In this document: positions 11,501 to 23,500 of the stretch, in pieces
Position numbering within the stretch: the first letter of the stretch is position 1
How the letters are laid out: the number at the start of each line of letters is the position of its first letter
Origin: Pteria penguin
Lineage: Eukaryota > Mollusca > Bivalvia > Pterioida > Pteriidae
Assembly: GCA_035048485.1 (NCBI GenBank)
Contig: CM068587.1
Location: forward strand, 47,987,996 to 48,051,995
DNA length: 64,000 nucleotides
Direction: 5' to 3'
Notes under the pieces: model-generated
Seen by the model: only the letters and a program-made list of their open reading frames with translations
Told to the model about the DNA's origin: nothing
The model's database searches: none
Program-made: the position numbers and the translations under genes

Positions 11501-14500
11501 TTCTGAAAATTTGAAATCTTCTTGGGAAAACCTCAAAATTTTACCTACCAGAATCTACAGTTGTAGTATCCTTCCCTTTATAAATATCGTCCCTCAACTC
11601 TGGAACATTTACCAACAATTTGTACAACCCCCAAGATGTGAGTGCTTTATCCAACAGGAATTGTGGCTGCTGCTTTGATTTTTCTTGTTGCTTTTTGTTA
11701 AATCCATTAAAATACATATATGGGATACCCCTTAGTATTGTTCCTACAACAACTGGAGCTTTTTGAGTCTCATCATATATAAGACACGGGCTTCCAGAGC
11801 TTCCTTTCGCAAAACTCTTTGAGCAATGCATAAACATATCCTTATGTTGTAATCTCATTGCCTGATATTCTTTCATTACATCTTTTTGCATATCTTTGTT
11901 TAATGCTGGAGTAAACTTGCTACCAGTGAAAAAATCAATGGCATCATTTTGAAGGCTGCACAACTCTTTATCATTCTCTACTAGGGAACAAGAAGGATCA
12001 AATTGTAAAACTTTGCCATCAGGGTGACCCAACACATGAACTTTGTTTATGGTTTTTTTTAGTGATAACATCAGAAATCGTCCAAAGGGTATTTTGTCTG
12101 TATTTCCATCTAATTCTAAGATTGCAATATCTTCCTCTGAGTTTCCATAGGCCATATCAAAATGTATAAGGCAAGGTTTCCTCTGTTCAATGTCTATTTT
12201 TCCAAATTCAACCTGGCAATCTGAGATTATGCTCTTGGCCTGTTTTTCTATTTTATCTGTTAAAAAGAAAAATACATTAATATTAAAGAGGAGCTATGGC
12301 ATGTTGTTTTTTCATTGTTAACAGTTATTGTTCATCTGAAACAGATGATAAAAATCAAATTTAGAAAATTTTTCATTCAAGGAATGAAAAAGAGAAAACG
12401 GGCACAAATCACCAAGGACCTGCACACAAAAATGACAATAGTAGAATATATACGGAACGACAATACAAAAATATTTGATTGTGCTGCGGTTACGATACCG
12501 ATATAAGACTTAGAATATGTACAATATTTACGGTATTTACGAAAAGGATTTTGCATATAGCAACAGAGGTATATTAACCAACCTCAAGAAACGTCTCTAT
12601 GGAACACAATTCAATGAATTGATACATGGATTCCCAAAACCCAAAAGGATACACATAAGTCATACCTGCAAGCTTGAACTTGTTGTTGTTCTTTAGATAT
12701 TTTGTGACATTCTCTACTTTAAGGTAATCCAAAGGCCAGACACCACCTTGCACAAATACAGATAAATCAAAATCAGAGTTTTGCTGGTACTCTTCCCATT
12801 TGTCAAGCTTCATTTTAATCGGAAAGTCTGGACTCTTCAACATTTCTTCATCGTTTCCTTTGAGCTCTTGAAATATTGTTCCCCACATATTTCCTAAAAC
12901 AACGAAATAATAATCCTGAATTACTTAAAAAAAAAACTAGAGGCCCACATTGGCTTACCTGAGCACCTTGATCATGAGAAAAATGAAAAAAAGTTTCATG
13001 AAATAGTTTTTGCACTTCATTTCAATACAATAACATAAACGTACATAAACTTTTACACAAGATTATTATAAGTTATCTGAATGAACCAAAAAAAAAACTG
13101 TCAAAGGCAGTATGACCGCATTGCAAAGCAATCTATCTATTGAAAAACACAGGAAAAAGTACAACATATGTACATGTATAACATATAAGTAGGTATCCTT
13201 AATGGAATGCACGAAATCAAATTAAACGCAAAATCAGTCTCTGTTCACTGAAGCATGACATCAAGGTTAAGGTCATCAAATTTTGTATCAGTCAAGAAGA
13301 ACTTGTTTATGTCTACAAACCTACCAAGTTTGATGTAGATATCGTTATTGGTATGCAAGAAATCAAGCTAAACGTAAAATCACTCTGTGTTCACTGAAGC
13401 ATAATATCAATGACCACGTCACCAAATTTTACATCAGTGAAGAAGAACTCATTGTCCACAAATCTACCAAGTTTGACATAGATATCATTGATGGTATGCA
13501 ATAAATCAAGTTAAACGTAAATTGTTGAGGCTAAAAATAATCAATCTATGTTCACTGAAATGTGAAAGCAAGGTCTAGGTTACAAACTTTTGTATCAGTT
13601 GTGAAGTTCTAAGCAATGTCTGCAAACCTACCACACTTGACATAGGTGTCATTAACATATCAAAATCTTTAGCTTAGCTTTATATAACCCATACCCTGGG
13701 CGCACCGGTGTTCTGTCTTTCAGATGAGACAGTAAAAACCTAGGTCCCATGTCATGGTAGGTGTCGCACGTTAAAGATCCCCCACTGCTTTGGGTGGGTC
13801 CATTGCATAGGTCTGATTCAAACCTGATCTGTAACTCCTCATGAGGAGGCTTGCTACCAAGTTTCAGCTTGATAACTGTCTGCAAGACCCAGAAAAGAGC
13901 GGAAAACTGATTTTGAACAAAGGGCAATAACTTTAGAAAAAGTGGGTCATACATTATCAATGTCGTTCTTGATCTGTAACTCCTCATATGGAAAATTGCT
14001 ACCACGTTTCAGCTTGATATCTGTAAGCATGTCAAAGTATGTTACCCTCTTGGGCCATTGTGATCACACCCTGGATCCAAAGCTTGATGGATCTGGTCAA
14101 ATAACAGCAACATTTTGTAGAGGACTTTGAGTACTTCATACCTATTGAATGAATTAACTTACGAATAACGTCCTTGATCACGTGTAAAGCTGTGACAACA
14201 TAGCGTGAGCCAACTCGATATCCACTTCCTGTATGAGAACCAGTCACTTTGATAAATGCAATACTGTCGCTCACATTAGCTTTCTGCAGATCCAAGTACA
14301 TCAAGTAATTGTCCGTATCATCTTCTTCTTTTTTGAGACACTCTTCGATGTGTGTAATAAACAAGGAAACACAATATTTTTACAATAAGTTATTATTACA
14401 TGAATAAGCATTTGTCTGTATTCTTTACGTCAATTCATGATTAACTAACTTACACAGGGCCAAAATTTGCATAATAGTGTGCACAGAAATTTAGATCCAT

Positions 14501-17500
14501 GTAACATTGAGGGACCATTATTAATGTGTCAATGTTTATCGTTGTATGTAACCTCAGATTCACATGTAACTGTCTCCAACATAAGATAAAACAAGTACAA
14601 GTAAAACTTTTCATATACAAGAAGATATAGTAATATTATCTGTATTAAAATAAGATATCTTAAATTATCTGTCAGTAAAAGGCACCTCCTTATTGGCCTA
14701 TTAAGCCTTTTGTAACTCCTTCTTCAAAATTTACCACAGGGAAGTCAAGCATAATCTTGGTATAACACTGAGACTAGTTTTTCTTAAAAAAACACTTAAA
14801 ACTACTTAAAAATGGAAAGCAGAATACCACACAACCTTACCATGAAATTAAAACAAAAGCAACACGAAGCATAGCATGCCCTGGAAACAGCATATTTGAT
14901 TGTTACCTGCCTCCTGCTTCCATGTTGCAATGTGACTAAAAATTTGTTGGAAAGCGATGTAAAACATCAATCAACCAATGAACTTGTTTTTTTGCAATGA
15001 TGACGATGGGAAGTAAATGCTCATACAACAAAGACTGATAAAGAAATGAACCTTCTCCCTAGAGAAACCATACCTTTTTGTGTAACATCTACAGGTCCTA
15101 GTTCCAGAGGGTCACTTTCTCCTACACTATTCATGGCTAAAATCTGCAACATGCATTTTGAAGGAATTCGGAAATTATCATAAACAAATTGAAGGGTATT
15201 TGCATTGAGTGTAGCAATCTTTTCCCAGCTTGTACCCTCCTCCTGAAATCTGTCAGCTCCTAAGTTTAAGCACTTGCTATAAACTACATACTCTGTGACT
15301 GGTGAACCACCATCATTTACTGGTGCTCCCCATTCTATGGCAATAGAGGTTCCTTCCAATACTGGATTTGTAGTCCTGGTTGGTGGATCAGGGACTCCTG
15401 AAAATCACAAATCTTTTTTAAAAATGTTTTTGACTGAATAAAGACTCCTAATAAAAACTTATTGCGGAAGTGAATAAATGAAGTAATGATAATTTTGAGT
15501 TTAACTGATTGACAGCTACCACTATAGTACAACCACAATAGATCCTTCAGATCTAGTTATATTATCATTTATTTGTCACCCTTGTTATAATGTATCTTTT
15601 AACACTGTTTCTGGTGTTATAAACAAGTATCATTTCACCTTGATCATACTGAATACATACTGTAACAGTAATATTTACACAAAACGTGTGGTCAATTTTT
15701 GGTGTATATTCAGAATTTACACAAAACATTGTGACTTTATTCAAAAGTGTCAAGAAGCAAGAGTAAATCCACATCTGAATTCTCCCCCTTTTTTGTATAA
15801 TTTTCCCATTGTTTTGTGCATTTTATCCAACCAACTGGACTGCAATGACAGTCTTACTTGATCCATCAATAAAAAAGCAACCCCTAATGTTGAATAATAT
15901 ACCCCTCATTTAAACTGAAGTGAGAGACTGTGACCTTGACCTTGCAGATATGACTTACGATTAATGTCATGATACACCAATAGGTCCTGTGCAATATTCA
16001 AATCTATACATGCATCTAAAAGTTATGGCCCAGACAAAACTTTAAATGACAAATATTTATAAATAATGTGGATTGTGACCTTGACCCTGCAGATATTACC
16101 TTGGTTCAAGGTCATGACACACCCTTGGATCCTGGGAAATTCTATGACAATGCTGTAACAAAATGTGCCTCGTCTAAAGGCGAGCATACAAAAGACTTGA
16201 CCTGACTTTATCAGATGAACAGAACTAAAATAATTACCATATGGGTTTGAATTTATCAGAAATGGATTGCCATGCACTTGAAAATATAAAATCAAGATTT
16301 TCCAATGTACCTTATACAGGATTGAACACCATATGTCAAACTTGCTTGTATGACATATAACCAAAAAGTTCCCGGCTGATATATTTTGTGACAGAAGGTG
16401 AAACCAAGATAATAGCCAAAGAAGCTGGCATAAGTTATGGGGCTGTTCACTCAATTTTAAGTGACAGCTTAGGCATGTCTAAGGTCTCGGCTAGATGTGT
16501 TCCTAAAACATTGACTGAAGATCAAAATAGAAACAGGTATGATACTTCTATGCATCTGTATTCTCTCTATGAGAACGATCCCATGGATCTTAGATGGTCA
16601 CTCATCGTTCATGGAATTTCCCGTGATATACTGGATTAACTTTCCATGTACACCAACAATAAGACACCCATTCCTTAATTAATTTTACTTAGCTTGTACT
16701 TTAACATCATCAATTACACTTGATATAGGCCAAAGGGCCAAAAATTTGTAAATAGATAGTATTGTCTTTATATTTATTGTGTGCCTAGATTAAGTAGGAA
16801 TGACTGTCACTTTAGTGCTCACAGTTCTTCATCTGAGTGCTCCCTGTGGCTTACCTTGAATGAAGACTGCTTTGGACTTCAGTTCTTTCCCTGATCCAAT
16901 GTCATTTTTTGCAGATATAGAAAAGATATACTTTGTTCCTTTGTTTAAACGTTTTGTTTTATATGCCGTTATATTCTCTGGAGATACTGTGGTGAGATGT
17001 TCTTTTGTCTCTGCATGATATGCGTAAATTTCATATTCTGTCACGGGATAGAAGGGCTGTTCTTGTAGAGGGTTCCACTTCAACTCTGCTTTATCTCCTC
17101 TCAGTGTCGTCTGTAACTCGCCGTGGAAGCATGGAGGCACTGAAATACATGTATGACAAATCAGTTCAGAGTTACTTAATTTTTTCATATGAGTTACAGA
17201 CCATTTCACAATTGATGCGGGACTAACATTTTGGATGGAAAAATCATCCCTTTTCACACAAAACGACATAAGAGACAATTCATTTCTTTCTATGAATTAA
17301 AAAAGAAACGCTACAATTTGCCAACCAAAACGTCCATCCTGCAGTAAACATTCAAATATCTGCACTTATGTAACCCTCATGCATAGCTCTGTCCTTAGAA
17401 TGATTCTTTGGTTCACTTTTCGGTCATTTTTGGTTTCAACACTGCTCTTCAAATATTTATATATTTTGGGAATTGCAATCATTTGGCCACGAGCATCACT

Positions 17501-20500
17501 GAAGAGACATAAGTTGTAGAAATGTGCATATGGTGCACTAAATTATAAGTATATATGTTCTATATTTATTATAACCACTAGGCCGGTGTCACTGCTGGTG
17601 GACTGATAGTCCCCGAGAGCATCATAAGTCTAGTTTTCAGTGCTTTTGTACTGACATTAAATATATACTTCAAATTTTCAGTCATCAAATTAAGTAAATC
17701 ACTCTAAAACTAAGGAGTATCTCCCTCATGCATAGCTCTGTCCTTAGAAAGATTCTTTGCTTCACTTTTCGGTCATTTTTGGTTTCAACACTGCTCTTCA
17801 AATATTTATATATTTTGGGAATTGCAATCATTTGGCCACGAGCATCACTGAAGAGACATAAGTTGTCGAAATGCGCATATGGTGCACTAAATTATAAGTA
17901 TATATGTTCTATATTTACTAGAACTGTCCTAACGGGACAAATACCCTCTACAGCAACAAAGTTGAACCATGTAATAATTCATCCCCAGATACATCACTGG
18001 TATAAGTGTAATGGACGTCCCGCTTGAGAATCTTACTTTGTTAAACTTCTTAATCACACAGATAGATAGAGACAGTGATTCCTATATTCCCAGAGAGTTG
18101 TGATCAATTCCAGAACAATGTTTTTCCTCACTCAATCATTTGGTCTCCTTTTTCATAAGCATTCCTTGGTAGGAATTTGAGTCTTCTACTGCTAGCATTT
18201 TTTTTGAAATGTGACTCTTACCAAACCAAATAGATCAATTGGTTAGTTTATTGAGGTTTTACATTGCTTTCAACGATTTTTCAGTCACATGGCAACATGG
18301 AAACAAGTGGTTACCAACCTCTTAAATATAGTGACATAATCCGAGAATTGAACCCGAATCATCTGCTCTGCAAGCCAAGTGATTCACCACTTGGATGAAA
18401 ACTTAAAATTTAGCGACTAAGTAAAGGCTGAGTTCGTATCTAAAATGATTTCTTTAAAAATTACTATATTTATACATACTACTAAGTATCTGTAAATTCT
18501 AAACATCAAAACCAATAACTTCATCTATTTTCTTTACACAAAGGCAGTTGAATACCATAACATTAATAAAATGAGATAGAATAAGTAGTCCTCCAAAGGG
18601 AAGTAAAATATACTAAAAGAAATAACACAAACACTCTTTACCGCAAATTTTCGACCTCCTGGCCTTTATCAAGCAATAGGTAGAATAGTACAGAAGAACT
18701 ATGTAACATCCATCTTTACATGTCTAATATAACAAGCTTCTAAATTCCGATAAACGTTGACGTCATAACGTAATTATTACGCACCTAAGTATGGCATTAA
18801 AATAGACTAAACAACATAATAATACAAGCATAAATATAAAAAAATAAAAACCGCATCGACAGACCAACTGCCAGACCGATTGACCGACAATCTGATCGAC
18901 CAACCGACCGTACGACAGAGCGACCGGGCGATAGCGGCAAAGTAACACCCCCTCATTACCGAAAAGGGGGATGCATTAAAAGAAAACTAAGCAAAGAATC
19001 ACCACAAGAAATAAATAGTTCATAAATTAGTTATACAATCACATGTTAGTTAGTTTTAATATTGCATCCATTTGGCCTGCGCGTTTCCAAATCTCTTATC
19101 CAGTTATCTTCGACAATTAATCTGTATATTTTATTTTCTCCGGTAGTCCTAGCCATGACCGCAACACGAAGATCACCTTCATCATGGTTCGCAAAATGTT
19201 TCATAACTGGTTTTCTCTTTGGTACTTTATATCGCTTCTATGTTCTTCTATTCTTTCTTTTAACGATCTTTTTGTTTCTCCTACATATACAGTTTGTTTA
19301 CATTTATTGCAGATTAGCACATAAATCAAATTCCTGTCTGTACACTTCGCGTCTTTTACTGTCTTGAAGGACTTCTTTCTCTTAAAATCAAAAATATCAC
19401 CATTTTTAATTATCCTACATATTTTACATGTATCACATAAATTTTTATCGTGTCGAAAAGCCAAAATTGGGGGATCGGGGAAAACATTGCGCATTCTCTC
19501 TGATTTATACAGTGTCTACTGATGTTTTTTAAGAATATTCCTTATGTCCGGCAGTAGTTTAGAAAATGTACACACTAGTGGAACTCGTTCAGATTTGTCT
19601 GCTTTAACCTTCCATTTAAGTAAATCGTCCCTATCTAATTTATCCACTCTACATAATTGCTTCAATTTTGGCTTTTCGCCGCGATAAAAATTTATGTGAT
19701 ACACTTGTGCATAGGAAAACTGAAAATTCTATAAAACAAGATGAAACATCATGTACATGTAAAATATGTAGGATAATTAAAAATGATGATATTTTTTATT
19801 TTAAGAGAAAGAAGTCCTTCAAGACAGTAAAAGACGCGAAGTGTACAGACAGGAATTTGATTTATGCGCTAATCTGCAATAAATGTAAACATAACATGTG
19901 ATTGTATAACTTATTAATGAACTATTTATTTCTTGTGGTGATTCCATGCTTAGTTTCCTTTTAATGCACCCCCTTTTTCGGTAATGAGGGGGTGTTACTT
20001 TGCCGCTACCGCCCGGTCGCTCTGTCGTACGGTTGGTTGGTTGATCAGATTGTCGGTCGATCGGTCTGGCGGTTGGTCTGTCGATGCGGTTTTTATTTTT
20101 TTATATTTATGCTTGTATTATTATGTTGTTTAGTCTATTTTAATGCCATACTTAGGCGTGTAATAATGACGTTATGACGTCAACGTTTATCGGAATTTAG
20201 AAGCTTGTTTATATTAGACATGTAAAGATGGATGTTACATAGTTCTTCTGTACTATTCTACCTATTGCTTGATAAAGGCCAGGAGGCCAAAAATTTGTGG
20301 CAAAGAGTGTTTGTGTTATTTCTATTAATAAAATGATTACTTTTTCCCTTAAAACTTTTTTACCTGCAACTTTTACCAAGTAATCACATATCAAATGTAG
20401 AATTTTTATGCTACTTAGTGGAAAACTAAACAGTTCCTTCAACTACAAAGCTCTACACAGCACTAAGAAGCTGCTACTATTTCAAACACACCCCAGATGT

Positions 20501-23500
20501 CTGTAATGCACTTACGGTACAAGTCTTTAAGATTGAAGTTTTCATCACAACCCAGTGGCTCTGAGCGACCTCCATCATTCTGAGCATAAATTTGGAAAAA
20601 AGAGGACTTCTTTGGATCAATATCTGGTATCTCTACCGGCGGGTTTTTTGTTTTGTCTATGTTGAGCCAATCCTCAGAGTCTCCAGTCTTCATCTGAATA
20701 TGATATTCGCAAGATGTACATTCTTGTTGCCAAGACAATATTACCGAGTTCTGAGTCTTTGCTTCTATGTTTAAAGGTCCATTTGGCATAGAAGGAGGTG
20801 CTGAAATTACAAACATTATGTAATTCAATCTATAAAGTATTAAAAAAAACCAAAAAAAAAAACCACCATCAAATATTTTCTGAAAATCAAAAATATCTGG
20901 GACCCAAAATAACACAGAGAATGAGGTACTTGGCTTGTGACCAAGAGGTCTCACTCCATGGGCACACCGGTCCTGCATCATGGTAGGCATGGCACATAAA
21001 AGATCTCTCTCTGGGTTGATTGCAAAAGTATAAATTTCTATGCAATGCAACAGATGTTGTCATCACGTACATGCAATAATCATGGACTGACGTAAAACAA
21101 CAATCATTCAATCAATCATTCATTCAAAATATTTGAATAAGTTTTAATGTAATCTAAGAATTGCATGATGCAAGTATTTGTGTTTGTGAAACACTAATGC
21201 CCCCGGTGTCAACAAAGTCCAAAAAGTTATTTTAACGTGATGGTCATTGTCAAGGTCAAAAGGTCATTGTCACTTGAAAGAGCTTCATTAGCTGAGTATG
21301 CATGTGAAATATGAAGTCTTTACCCCTCACAGTTCAAAAGTTACGGCCAAGGTTAAAGTTGACAACAGACAAACAGTTACAGACGGACAAACAGAACAAA
21401 ACAATCTATTGATCCGGGGGCATAAAAAGTTCAAAATATTAGCATGAAAGTTGCTGTTCAATATACTGTGTAGATTTCAGAGGAGAATCTTCCTAACCAG
21501 CTACTTACGAATTGGGTCCTTTGGAATCACTCCATCTATTGACTGTAGGTATAATCCGGATTCATTATCACTGTTTTTAGCAAAGACTCTGAACAAATAT
21601 TCCCTTTCCTCATCCAGATCATTGACGACACAGCAATAGTCCTCTTTAGATATATTCTCCACTGGAACTACACCGCAATCATCCCAATTCAATGGTACAG
21701 ACCCTTCCTGCTTGGTGCATTCTACTCGCTGAATGATGTACTGTTTAACGGTGTCATTAGATGGGACCTTCTTCCATGACAATTTGACTGAGCCTTTTTT
21801 TACTTCAGAAATTTCCAATGGCCCCTTAGGTGCTTGAATGGGATCTAGTGTATCAAATAATATTGCATGTTAAAACTAAGAATTATGTCCTATTAAAAAT
21901 AAAAGCTGGCATACTACATGTAATATTTATAAATCTTTGCAATATAGCTACATTTCTATGTTTATGATTAAATAATACTAATTAATTTTCCCAAATGGTT
22001 ATAATTACTTTACATGTACCACTTTGGCACAACCAAATCCAATTTAAAAGCAATAATGAATTTAGCATAAATGCTATATAAAGAAAAAATAACATAATTA
22101 GACACCACAAAAAATATTCCATCATAATACAGTAGTGGTACTGACTTAAGTCAGCCAATTCGATTGATGTAGTTATCCTGTGTATGACCCAAATGGTTAT
22201 AATGACTTTACATGTACCCATTTGGCACAACCATATCCAATTTAAGAGCAGTCATGAATTTAGCATTAACGTGTTACAATGTAAATCTTGCAAAAATTCA
22301 ATGCACATGTCACTTACATGTATATGAATTAAAAACTATTAACCCTCTCCCTTTTTCCCACATCTGATAGGAGATTTGTACGTAAACATATATGTATGTA
22401 TGTATACTATAGTTCAGGAGATTTGAAATCTTATTGGAAAGACCTCAAAAGTTTACCTACCAGAATCTACAGTTGTAGCATCCTTCTCTTTATAAATCTC
22501 ATCCTGCAACTTTGGAATTTTTTCCAACAATTCGTACAACCCCCAAGACGTGAGCGCTTTATCCAAAAGAAATCTTGGTTGCTGTTTTGATTTTTCTTGT
22601 TGCTTTTCGTTAAATCCATTGAAGTAAATATATGGGATACCCCTTAGTATTGTCCCTACAACAACTGGAGCTTTTCGAGTCTCATCATATATAAGACAGG
22701 GGCCTCCAGAGCTACCTTTAGCAAAACTCTTTGAGCATTGCATAAACATATCCTTACGTTGTAGACTCATTGCCTTATATTCTTTCTTTACATCCTCTTG
22801 CATATCTTTATCTAAGGCTGGTGTAAACTTGCTACCAGTGAAAAAATCAATGGCATCGTTTTGAAGGCTGCACAACTCTTTACCATTTTCTACTACGGAA
22901 CAAGAAGGATCAAATTGTAAAACTTTGCCAGCAGGGTGACCCAATACATGAACTTTGTTTATGGTTTTTTTTAGTGATAACATCAGAAATCGTCGAAAAG
23001 GTATTTTGTCTGTATTTTCATCTAATTCTAAGACTGCAATATCTTCCTCTGAATTTCCATAGGCCATATCAAAATGTATACGGTAAGGTTTCCTCTGTTC
23101 AGTATCTATTTTTCCAAATTCAACCTGGCAATCGGAGATTATGATCTTGGCCTGTTTTTTTATTTTATCTGTTGAAAGGAAAAATGCAGCAAAATTAAAG
23201 AGGAGCTACAAAAATGTACTACATTTTCCTTTTTTAATTGTTAACAGTTATTGTTCATCTGAAACGGATGATAAAATTAAATTTAGAAAATCTGTCATTA
23301 AATGAATGAAAAAGAACATGTACAATAATTACGGTATTGATACCCACTGAAGAGGATTTTGTATACAGCAACAGAGGTATATTAACCAACCTCAAGGAAT
23401 CTCTCTATGCCAACACTATTCCATTAATTGATACATGGATTCCCAAAATCCCAAAAGGATACACATAAGACCATACCTGCAAGTTTGCACTTGTTGTTGT

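Larger units (their letters stand above)
18619..20322. mobile_element. Foldback pair of truncated Penelope-like elements in intron 15
   Basis: Arms of about 430 bp (18619-19047 and 19893-20322) are inverted copies of each other. Between them the minus strand encodes a Penelope-type C-terminus: RVPLVCTFSKLLPDIRNIL, a CKICRIIKN Cys motif and a GIY-YIG-like segment (YVLICNKCK, VYVGETKRSLKERIEEH). The plus copy ends before the nuclease part. Stops interrupt the reading. Inverted terminal repeats and a GIY-YIG nuclease are known features of Penelope-like elements. Confidence 0.82.

Noticed and set aside
11549..15397. Two separate tandem protease genes instead of one
   Set aside because: Exon 17 joins exon 18 in phase and no start codon with signal, stop or promoter-like gap lies between the modules. 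Transcripts would decide, so this is kept only as an alternative.
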